From DASQVO01 sp035640715 (lineage in GTDB: Bacteria; Actinomycetota; Actinomycetes; Streptosporangiales; Streptosporangiaceae): a stretch of 5,437 bases of DNA. How positions within the stretch are numbered: the stretch's first letter is position 1; every line of letters begins with the position of its first letter. Below, in pieces: positions 1 through 5,437 of the stretch. The stretch covers positions 1 to 5,437 of the forward strand of contig DASQVO010000358.1 in NCBI GenBank assembly GCA_035640715.1, read 5' to 3'. A program made the translations under genes and the position numbers. The notes below the pieces were generated by a model. That model was given only the letters and a program-made list of their open reading frames with translations, made no database searches and was not told the DNA's origin.

Positions 1-284
1 AGGTAGGACAGTGCTTTTTCCTCTTCCCGCAGCCGGTGCCAGCCGTCATGCATGGCGACGAAGCACTCCTGCACGACTTCCTCGGCCGTCGGCTCGTCCC
101 GCACGAGCAGGCCCGCCAGGCGCACCAGCGACCGGTAATGCAAGCTGTAGAGCTTGGTTACCGCATCGTATGCGTCCAATTCCAGCTTCGCGGACGCTGT
201 CCTTGCAACGGCAGCAGCGGCCACGAGGGTCTCGGTCACGTTCGTAGGACGCGCAGGCCCCGCGACCGGTTCACCCACGGCCAT
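1..284 (-). CDS. ECF/SigE-type RNA polymerase sigma factor, N-terminal part (runs off window)
   Basis: Seen: reading the minus strand from ATG at 284 gives 94 complete codons with no stop, continuing past position 1. After a variable Ala/Thr-rich stretch (about residues 1-37) comes a sigma-70 region 2 signature: LYSLHYRSLVRLAGLL, then RDEPTAEEVVQECFVAMH and a GW-x-RLR segment (about residues 45-87). Known: in ECF sigma factors this part of region 2 binds the beta-prime coiled coil of RNA polymerase and contributes to -10 recognition. The spacing and wording resemble actinobacterial SigE-family proteins. The start is supported by an in-frame stop at 296-294, 9 nt upstream, and by a GGTGAAG ribosome-binding-like sequence about 8 nt before the ATG. 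Region 4 and any anti-sigma partner lie outside the window, so subgroup and regulon cannot be judged. It is transcribed divergently from the phoH cluster. Confidence 0.87.
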   Translation of the reverse strand, partial: MAVGEPVAGPARPTNVTETLVAAAAVARTASAKLELDAYDAVTKLYSLHYRSLVRLAGLLVRDEPTAEEVVQECFVAMHDGWHRLREEEKALSY

Positions 285-305
285 GTCTGATCTTCACCGC
301 CGAGT

Positions 306-361
306 CCCCACCCATCCCGACCTGCAGACAGCAATAACTGCCCAACTTGCCCACCCCACCC
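306..361 (-). promoter_or_regulatory. G-tract cluster / potential G-quadruplex in sigma gene leader
   Basis: Seen: the plus strand carries C-runs at 306-309, 311-313, 316-318, 341-343, 350-352, 354-357 and 359-361. The minus strand therefore has seven runs of three or more G. The four runs at 341-361 fit the canonical G-quadruplex pattern, with loops of 1, 1 and 6 nt. The element ends 57 nt upstream of the sigma start codon on the coding-sense strand. If transcription starts further upstream it would be in the mRNA leader. Inference: a structural element affecting expression of the sigma factor. High genomic GC raises the chance expectation. Confidence 0.4.
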
Positions 362-431
362 AAGTTTGGCGATGTACCGGCCGCCCGGCCGCACCCCACC
401 GGCGCGCGGGTGACCACAGCCCGCCAGCGAA

Positions 432-484
432 TTGTGCCAGAGCATCGGGCCGCAGAACCGCCATTCTCAGGGGCTATGGCACAA
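432..484. repeat. 53-bp imperfect inverted repeat (12-nt arms, 29-nt loop)
   Basis: Seen: the left arm TTGTGCCAGAGC (432-443) and right arm GCTATGGCACAA (473-484) pair at 11 of 12 positions. The only mismatch is G440 with A476, and the outer 8 bp are perfect. The 29-nt interior has no strong secondary stem and no adjacent T-run. It lies in the divergent intergenic region. It could be an operator, an mRNA hairpin of the sigma transcript, or a remnant of a dispersed palindromic repeat. The same arm and loop lengths recur in the element at 4342-4394, with different sequence. Confidence 0.5.
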
Positions 485-525
485 CATCACCGGTGGATTG
501 CTAGCCAAGCCTAACTGGGCGGCCC

Positions 526-573
526 GGAATAAGACAGTACGAGGCGTGACCAAGAGGGTGACAACTTTATTCC
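526..573. repeat. facing GGAATAA/TTATTCC inverted repeat enclosing a GTGAC direct repeat
   Basis: Seen: GGAATAA at 526-532 and its exact complement TTATTCC at 567-573 face each other across 34 nt. Inside is an imperfect direct repeat, GAGGCGTGAC (541-550) and GAGGGTGAC (554-562). Just outside is a small dyad, GTCC-TGAATC-GGAC (583-596). The region is less GC-rich than its surroundings, as expected of a control region. Inference only: protein-binding sites for divergent control. GGAA-type boxes recall -35 elements of ECF sigma factors, but I see no firm matching -10 element. Confidence 0.3.
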
Positions 574-642
574 CTGACGTTAGTCCTGAATCGGACATAT
601 CGGGTCAGAAGCGACAGGCGGCGGGCGCTGGGCATGCGGTTC

Positions 643-656
643 CACTGCGTACAGTG
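643..656. promoter_or_regulatory. dyad CACTG-CGTA-CAGTG, possible operator
   Basis: Seen: a perfect 5-4-5 dyad ends 4 nt before the -35-like TTGCTC. A second dyad, CGCCC-TC-GGGCG (668-679), lies between that hexamer and a -10-like TAGGAT. The symmetry would suit a small dimeric repressor or activator. No regulator gene is visible in the window, and short dyads are common by chance. Confidence 0.25.
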
Positions 657-660
657 ACGG

Positions 661-691
661 TTGCTCACGCCCTCGGGCGGGACGATAGGAT
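661..691 (+). promoter_or_regulatory. weak candidate promoter for the phoH cluster
   Basis: Seen: TTGCTC (661-666) and TAGGAT (686-691) are separated by 19 nt. TAGGAT fits the actinomycete housekeeping -10 pattern (TAGRRT). The -35 hexamer is only partial and the spacing is longer than the usual 16-18 nt. If used, it would give a 5' leader of about 185 nt containing the hairpin at 845-865. Another TANNNT match, TAACAT at 818-823, would give a much shorter leader but has no -35 partner. Confidence 0.25.
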
Positions 692-844
692 CTCCGGGTG
701 GCTGACTGCCTGTTCTGCGCATGTCATTGGCGGCAGGCCGCTGACCTGGCCGCCCGGATGAGGACGCGCCAGGATGGCGGGACGCGCGGCGTGGTCGCCC
801 AGCCGGGGCGAGCCGGATAACATGGGCAAAGCCCGGTAGAACAG

Positions 845-865
845 TCCGGCGGGCGATCCGCCGGA
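845..865 (+). promoter_or_regulatory. strong hairpin in the phoH 5' leader
   Basis: Seen: the left arm TCCGGCGG (845-852) and right arm CCGCCGGA (858-865) are perfectly complementary around a 5-nt loop, GCGAT. The 8-bp stem has 7 G-C pairs. It ends 5 nt before the GAGAG ribosome-binding sequence (871-875) and 17 nt before the TTG start. No T-run follows, so it is not a classic terminator. It may shape translation initiation or mRNA stability. A smaller hairpin, GGGC-AAA-GCCC (824-834), precedes it. Confidence 0.45.
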
Positions 866-882
866 TCTTCGAGAGCGACCAA

Positions 883-1977
<1,095 letters not shown>

Positions 1978-1992
1978 CCGGCTGCGTATCGG

Positions 1993-2646
1993 GTGAGCAT
2001 TGACATCGCCAACGAGGCGGGCATCGGCGTCGACGAAGTCGCCCTGGTGACGGTGGCCCGCTATGTCCTTGACGAGATGCGCATCCATCCGCTCGCGGAG
2101 CTCTCCGTGCTGCTGGTGGATGAGAAGGCCATGGCCGAACTGCATGAGCGCTGGATGGGCGAGCCCGGGCCGACGGACGTGCTAGCGTTCCCGATGGATG
2201 AGCTGAGGCCCCCGCATCTGGCAGGCATCAACGCCGGCCGTGCGGGCGCGGAGGAACCGGGCCCCGATCCCGGCCTGCTGGGCGATGTGGTGCTGTGCCC
2301 GCAGGTGGCAGCGTCCCAGGGCCGCGAGGCGGGGCACAGCACGCAGGATGAGCTGGAACTGCTCTGCGTGCACGGAATTCTCCACCTGCTCGGGTATGAC
2401 CACGCTGATGCCGGGGAGCGTACGGTCATGTTCGGCCTGCAGGACCGGCTGCTCAGCGCGTGGCACACCGAGCGGGCGAGCGAGCGTAGCGGCCGGGCCG
2501 ACGGGCCCGAGGGCGGTGACGGGGCCGCTGACCTGGGCCGGGCCGGTGGCATAGGCGGGACCCGGGACGCCGGAGCTGACGAGGGCGCCGGGGGCGCCGG
2601 AGGGCTGGAAGGTTCTCGATTATGTCGCCGCAGGGCTGGCTGCTAG
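1993..2646 (+). CDS. ybeY: endoribonuclease YbeY (rRNA maturation factor)
   Basis: Product: a metal-dependent single-strand endoribonuclease. In studied bacteria it takes part in 16S rRNA 3'-end maturation and 70S quality control, acting with Era and the small subunit. Seen: an N-terminal MSIDIANEAG typical of actinobacterial YbeY, PGPTDVLAFPMDE (58-70), GDVVLCP (97-103) and the zinc motif HGILHLLGYDH (127-137), with all three histidines (127, 131, 137). The conserved part ends near residue 160. Residues 161-217 form an unusual Gly/Ala/Asp/Arg-rich low-complexity tail, making it about 50 residues longer than most family members. Start: GTG at 1993 is the only start codon after the in-frame phoH stop. 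No Shine-Dalgarno sequence sits at normal distance; the nearest, a GGAGG-rich run at 1954-1965, is 27 nt away. Translation may therefore depend on coupling to phoH. Its end overlaps the next gene by 25 nt. Confidence 0.95.
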   Translation: MSIDIANEAGIGVDEVALVTVARYVLDEMRIHPLAELSVLLVDEKAMAELHERWMGEPGPTDVLAFPMDELRPPHLAGINAGRAGAEEPGPDPGLLGDVVLCPQVAASQGREAGHSTQDELELLCVHGILHLLGYDHADAGERTVMFGLQDRLLSAWHTERASERSGRADGPEGGDGAADLGRAGGIGGTRDAGADEGAGGAGGLEGSRLCRRRAGC

Positions 2647-3926
2647 CTGCCGCGATTGTGCTCACCCTGATGGCTGGCTGGTGGACAACTGCGGAGGCCA
2701 CCCTGGTTCATCTCTCAGCCGTGGGCGCGGAGCAGCTGGCCGGTACGGAACGCCCGTCCTCCCGGCGGCTGCAGGCTGTTCTCGCCGACCTGCCCCGCTA
2801 TCTCAACGTGCTTCTCCTGCTCAAGCTCGTCTGTGGGATCTCAGCGACGGTCCTCGCGGCGGTCGCGTTCGTGCACTGGTTCGGTGCTGACGGGCGGGGC
2901 TTCCTGATCACGCTGGCTGTCATGGTCGTCGTGAGCTACGTCGCGGCGGGAATCAGCCCCGTGTCCCCCGGGCGGCATGGCGCCGAGCGCATGGCGCTCA
3001 TGTCCGCCTCGATGCTGTACCCGATCGCCGTCCTGCTGGGCCCCGTGCCCAGGCTGCTGATCGCTGCCGGAAGCATCCTCACGCCCGGGAGGAGAACCGG
3101 AGAAGGACCGCTCACCGGTAAGTCCGAGCTGCGGGGCCTCGTCGACTTCCTTGAGCGGCGCAGCGTCATCGAGCCGGGCGAACGGGAAATGGTCCGGTCG
3201 GTCTTCGAGCTCGGTGACACCATCGTGCGTGAGGTCATGGTGCCCCGCACCGAAATGGTGTTCATTGAGCGCGACAAGACTCTCGGCCAGGCCCTTTCAC
3301 TGCACCTGCGCAGCGGTTTCTCGCGCATCCCCGTGGTGGGCGAGAACGAGGACGATGTGGTTGGCATCGCCTATCTCAAGGACATCGTGGCATGGATCCA
3401 TGAGCATCCCGGCACGGAGTCCACGGAAAGGGTCGCTCAGGTCATGCGGCCGGCCACCTATGTCCCCGACAGCAAGCCCATCGACGAGCTGCTGCGGCAG
3501 ATGCAGGCGCTGCAGATTCACGTCGCGATCGTTATCGACGAGTACGGCGGTACCGCCGGCCTGGCCACCATTGAGGACATCCTGGAGGAAATCGTCGGCG
3601 AGATCACCGACGAATACGACCGGGAACAGCCGCCGGTCGAATGGCTGTCCCCGGATGTTGCGCGGGTCACCGCGCGCCTTCCCGTTACCGAACTGGCCGA
3701 GATCTTCGGCGTCAGCATCGAGGCTGAGGACGTGGAGACCGTCGGAGGGCTGCTCGCGCATGCGCTCGGACGCGTGCCGATAGCGGGCTCGATGGCCACC
3801 GTCGGCGGGCTGCGGCTGACGGCCGAGAACCTGTCAGGCCGGCGCAACCGGATAGGAACGGTCCTGGTCGAGCGGATCTCGCAAGCGGCTGAGCAGCCAG
3901 ACGAGGCCGAGCGGTCCCATTCCTGA
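2622..3926 (+). CDS. CNNM/CorC-type membrane protein (DUF21, CBS pair, CorC_HlyC domains)
   Basis: Product: an integral membrane protein of the CNNM/CorC (hemolysin C-like) family. Characterised members are linked to Mg2+ or other divalent cation efflux; older annotations call them 'hemolysins'. Seen in 434 residues: an N-terminal membrane domain with hydrophobic segments at about 5-22, 62-86, 93-112 and 130-150; a linker with ELRGLVDFLERRSVIEPGEREMV; the hallmark VREVMVPRTEM (202-212); two CBS repeats (about 205-330) ending in DEYGGTAGLATIEDILEEIVG (306-326) and DEYD; and a C-terminal CorC_HlyC transporter-associated domain (about 338-420). The CBS pair normally binds adenine nucleotides such as Mg-ATP. 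Start: ATG at 2622, with GGAAGG at 2607-2612 (9-nt spacing), inside the 3' end of ybeY, so the two are probably translationally coupled. It corresponds in position to E. coli ybeX (corC), but the membrane domain makes it the CNNM type rather than a soluble CorC. Confidence 0.93.
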   Translation: MSPQGWLLAAAIVLTLMAGWWTTAEATLVHLSAVGAEQLAGTERPSSRRLQAVLADLPRYLNVLLLLKLVCGISATVLAAVAFVHWFGADGRGFLITLAVMVVVSYVAAGISPVSPGRHGAERMALMSASMLYPIAVLLGPVPRLLIAAGSILTPGRRTGEGPLTGKSELRGLVDFLERRSVIEPGEREMVRSVFELGDTIVREVMVPRTEMVFIERDKTLGQALSLHLRSGFSRIPVVGENEDDVVGIAYLKDIVAWIHEHPGTESTERVAQVMRPATYVPDSKPIDELLRQMQALQIHVAIVIDEYGGTAGLATIEDILEEIVGEITDEYDREQPPVEWLSPDVARVTARLPVTELAEIFGVSIEAEDVETVGGLLAHALGRVPIAGSMATVGGLRLTAENLSGRRNRIGTVLVERISQAAEQPDEAERSHS

Positions 3927-3975
3927 CCGTCCCCGATGGCGTGCCCGGCCGGCGGGATCGCACGTGGCTTGCGCT

Positions 3976-3981
3976 TACACT
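3976..3981 (+). promoter_or_regulatory. -10-like TACACT for a possible leaderless transcript
   Basis: Seen: TACACT matches the actinobacterial TANNNT -10 pattern and ends 7 nt before the GTG at 3989. No Shine-Dalgarno sequence is present before that GTG. Known: in actinobacteria, TANNNT 6-8 nt upstream of an ATG or GTG typically marks transcription starting at the start codon. No convincing -35 hexamer is seen at 16-18 nt spacing, which is common for such promoters. Confidence 0.45.
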
Positions 3982-3988
3982 CAACCGC

Positions 3989-4333
3989 GTGAGCGATGCG
4001 CAACTCGATCCCGAGGATCTCAAGATCATCACTCTGGCCCGCTCGACACGGGCACGGGTGGCGGCCCCGGAAGGTGCGGCCGTGCGGGACGAGACGGGCA
4101 GGACCTATGCGGCGGCTGCGGTTGCGCTGCCATCGCTGCGCCTTTCCGCTCTGAGCCTCGCCGTCGCGATGGCCGTGTCCAGCGGCGCGGCGGCGCTGGA
4201 AGCCGCGGCCCTGGTCAGTGACGCCGCGGAACCGGACCCTGCAGACCTGGCAGCCGTGCGGGACGCCGGCCCTGACGCGACGGTGTTCCACGCGGCCCCG
4301 GATGGCACGCTGCTCGCCGCGCTCCGGCCCTGA
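3989..4333 (+). CDS. cytidine-deaminase-like small protein lacking zinc ligands
   Basis: Product: a 114-residue protein like those commonly annotated 'cytidine deaminase' between the corC-type gene and era in actinomycetes. Seen: LDPEDLKIITLARSTRARV (about 6-24), then PEGAAVRDETGRTYAAAAVALPSL (27-50), which resembles the first strands of the deaminase fold, a helix LSALSLAVAMAVSSGA, and a variable C-terminal half ending in a GPDATVFHAAPDGTLL strand. Genuine cytidine deaminases need a (C/H)AE motif and PCxxC cysteines. This protein has no cysteine and only one histidine, and LSAL lies where the catalytic motif would be, so deaminase activity is very unlikely. Inference: a fold relic reused for binding or structure; its function is unknown. 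Start: GTG 3989 is chosen over an in-frame GTG at 3941 (130 residues) because homologous N-termini begin here and TACACT lies 7 nt upstream. The gap after corC is 62 nt. Confidence 0.8.
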   Translation: MSDAQLDPEDLKIITLARSTRARVAAPEGAAVRDETGRTYAAAAVALPSLRLSALSLAVAMAVSSGAAALEAAALVSDAAEPDPADLAAVRDAGPDATVFHAAPDGTLLAALRP

Positions 4334-4341
4334 CCCGATTC

Positions 4342-4394
4342 CATGATCGTGGGTCGCCCGCCGCTGTATACACGGTTTCTGGCCCACGATCATG
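4342..4394. repeat. 53-bp inverted repeat with perfect 12-bp arms between deaminase-like gene and era
   Basis: Seen: CATGATCGTGGG (4342-4353) and CCCACGATCATG (4383-4394) are exact reverse complements around 29 nt. Three further inner pairs (T.G, C-G, G.T) could extend the stem in RNA. The loop contains the palindrome TGTATACA (4365-4372). It occupies most of the 111-nt gap before the chosen era start. It could act as a factor-dependent or T-less terminator, an RNase processing site, or an operator, or be one copy of a dispersed palindromic repeat. No T-run follows and no target-site duplication is evident at its ends. Confidence 0.65.
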
Positions 4395-4444
4395 AGCTGC
4401 TCTGAAGCCGACCGGGTGCTGGCGAGATGCGGGAGAATCGTCGG

Positions 4445-5410
4445 GTGAAGCCGCCACAGAAAGCCCCGGAAGCCAGTGCCCGGGACGTGCCAGAAACCGG
4501 TTCGGGCCGGGGGAGCGGTTTCCGGTCGGGGTTCGCCTGTTTTGCGGGCCGGCCGAACGTCGGGAAGTCGACACTGATGAACGCGCTGGTCGGTGCCAAG
4601 GTGGCGATCACCAGCAGCCGCCCCCAGACGACCCGCCGGGTGATCCGCGGGATTGTGCACCGCCCGGACGCGCAGCTCATCCTGGTGGACACGCCCGGGC
4701 TGCATAAGCCCCGCACGCTGCTCGGCGAGCGGCTGGACAGCCTCGTGCGCTCGACCCTCACCGAGGTTGACGTCATAGGGTTCTGCGTCCCGGCCGGCGA
4801 TCCTATCGGCCCCGGTGACCGGTACCTGGCCCGTGAGCTTGCGGCAGTAAAGGGCACGCCGGTTGTCGCGATCGTGACCAAGACGGATGAGGTTCCGCCG
4901 GACCGGGTGGTCGTCCAGCTCGCCGCCGTAGCGGAACTCGGCGAGTGGGCGGATGTGGTCCCGGTGTCTTCCGTCACCGGCTTCAACGTCGACGTGCTGG
5001 CCGACGTGCTGGTGGCCCGTCTGCCCGAGGGCGCGCCGTTGTACCCGGAAGGCGAGCTGACCGACGAGCCCGAACGGGATCTCGTGGCCGAGCTGATCCG
5101 CGAGGCGGCGCTGGAAGAGGTGCGTGATGAGCTCCCGCACTCGATCGCGGTCGTCGTGGAAGAGATGGCACCACGTCCCGGGCAGGAAGATCTCACCGAC
5201 GTGCACGCGGAGATGTACGTCGAGCGGCCCAGCCAGAAGGCGATCGTCATCGGCGCCAAGGGAACGCGGCTCAAGGACGTCGGCAGCCGTGCCCGCCGCC
5301 AGATCGAGGCACTGCTCGGCACCAGGGTCTACCTCGACCTGCGGGTCAAGGTCGCCCGCGACTGGCAGCGCAGCCCCAAGCAGCTCCGCCGCCTCGGCTT
5401 CTACGACTGA
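4445..5410 (+). CDS. era: GTPase Era (ribosome assembly)
   Basis: Product: the Ras-like GTPase Era, which binds the 3' end of 16S rRNA through its KH domain and aids 30S maturation. Seen (321-residue numbering): a variable polar N-terminus (1-28), G1 GRPNVGKST (35-43), the switch/G2 region SSRPQTTRR (57-65), G3 DTPG (82-85) followed by LHKPRTLLGERL, G4 TKTD (145-148), G5 SSV (175-177), the linker LYPEGELTDEPERDLVAELIREAALE, and a C-terminal KH domain with IVIGAKGTRLKDVG (267-280) and DLRVKVARDWQRSPKQLRRLGF. TKTD instead of NKxD is, as I recall, usual in actinobacterial Era. The protein is complete. Start: GTG 4445 is preferred because GGGAGA (4431-4436) lies 8 nt upstream. ATG 4427, in frame, would add six residues (327 total) but has no ribosome binding site. 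With YbeY upstream it completes a 16S-maturation cluster. Confidence 0.95.
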   Translation: MKPPQKAPEASARDVPETGSGRGSGFRSGFACFAGRPNVGKSTLMNALVGAKVAITSSRPQTTRRVIRGIVHRPDAQLILVDTPGLHKPRTLLGERLDSLVRSTLTEVDVIGFCVPAGDPIGPGDRYLARELAAVKGTPVVAIVTKTDEVPPDRVVVQLAAVAELGEWADVVPVSSVTGFNVDVLADVLVARLPEGAPLYPEGELTDEPERDLVAELIREAALEEVRDELPHSIAVVVEEMAPRPGQEDLTDVHAEMYVERPSQKAIVIGAKGTRLKDVGSRARRQIEALLGTRVYLDLRVKVARDWQRSPKQLRRLGFYD

Positions 5411-5437
5411 CCTGACCTCAGCTCCCCGCGGAACGTG

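Larger units (their letters stand above)
285..882. other. divergent intergenic region without a convincing gene
   Basis: This stretch separates the minus-strand sigma gene from the plus-strand phoH gene. Both strands contain short open frames, but none encodes a recognisable domain and none has a good ribosome binding site. Several parts, notably around 530-600, are visibly more AT-rich than the genes. It must hold the promoters of both flanking transcription units. It contains C-tracts (306-361), a 53-bp inverted repeat (432-484), a facing GGAATAA/TTATTCC pair (526-573), a CACTG dyad (643-656) and a hairpin (845-865), each described separately. In many actinomycetes I would expect HIT-family, rsmE or dnaJ-type genes upstream of phoH. 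Here that linkage is absent within the window. Confidence 0.7.

Noticed and set aside
236..445. Minus-strand 69-codon frame overlapping the sigma start region
   Set aside because: Different frame from the sigma factor. Its Gly-rich content comes from the G-tracts, and it has no homology signal.
432..761. 109-codon plus-strand open frame in the intergenic region
   Set aside because: No recognisable domain, no ribosome binding site, and amino-acid composition typical of random GC-rich frames. It also overlaps the regulatory-looking repeats.
758..820. 20-codon Arg-containing leader ORF (ATG 758 to TAA 820), followed by a 5-codon ORF from 822, upstream of the phoH hairpin
   Set aside because: Considered as an attenuation leader peptide. 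There is no ribosome binding site, no run of a regulatory codon, and the downstream hairpin has no alternative pairing partner that I can see.
4365..4372. TGTATACA as a -10 element for era
   Set aside because: The -10-like TATACA has no acceptable -35 at 16-18 nt, and it sits in the loop of the inverted repeat. It may be structural.
4342..4394. The inverted repeat as insertion-sequence ends or a MITE
   Set aside because: No target-site duplication flanks it, the interior is only 29 nt, and no transposase is near. It is kept as a palindromic element of unknown type.
3518..5206. 562-codon minus-strand frame across corC, the deaminase-like gene and era
   Set aside because: Long only because antisense frames in GC-rich DNA lack stops. 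It is His/Arg/Gly-rich with no domains, and the three plus-strand genes are well supported.

Overview
The window is high-GC DNA with strong G/C preference at third codon positions, GTG and TTG starts, and protein sequences typical of actinomycetes (Streptomyces/Streptosporangium-like). I cannot name the genus. Nothing in it looks like a phage, transposon, CRISPR array, tRNA or rRNA.

Layout. (1) Positions 1-284, minus strand: the N-terminal 94 codons of an ECF/SigE-type RNA polymerase sigma factor, which runs off the left edge of the window. (2) Positions 285-882: a ~600 bp divergent intergenic region with no convincing gene. It holds several symmetric sequences: a G-quadruplex-capable G-rich minus strand just upstream of the sigma gene, a 53-bp inverted repeat, a short facing inverted repeat with a direct repeat inside it, a small dyad beside a weak promoter-like sequence, and a strong hairpin just before the phoH ribosome binding site. 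(3) Positions 883-5410, plus strand: five co-directional genes, phoH-like ATPase, ybeY (endoribonuclease), a CNNM/CorC-type membrane protein with a CBS pair, a small degenerate cytidine-deaminase-like protein, and era (GTPase with KH domain). The first three are packed like an operon (15-nt gap, then a 25-nt overlap). The deaminase-like gene may have its own leaderless promoter. A 53-bp perfect-arm inverted repeat separates it from era.

How the genes fit together. phoH-ybeY-corC matches the Escherichia coli ybeZ-ybeY-ybeX order, and the extended order through era is, to my knowledge, common in Actinobacteria. YbeY and Era both act in 16S rRNA 3'-end maturation and small-subunit assembly, and PhoH/YbeZ is a partner ATPase or putative RNA helicase, so the cluster is a ribosome-maturation/RNA-quality-control module. 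The adjacent sigma gene is divergent and probably not functionally part of it.

The coding content is ordinary and conserved. I did not find a new multi-gene system. The items most worth a second look are non-coding: the two inverted repeats with the same geometry (12-nt arms, 29-nt loop), the G-tract leader of the sigma gene, the phoH leader hairpin, and the probable leaderless start of a deaminase-like protein that lacks every zinc-ligand cysteine.
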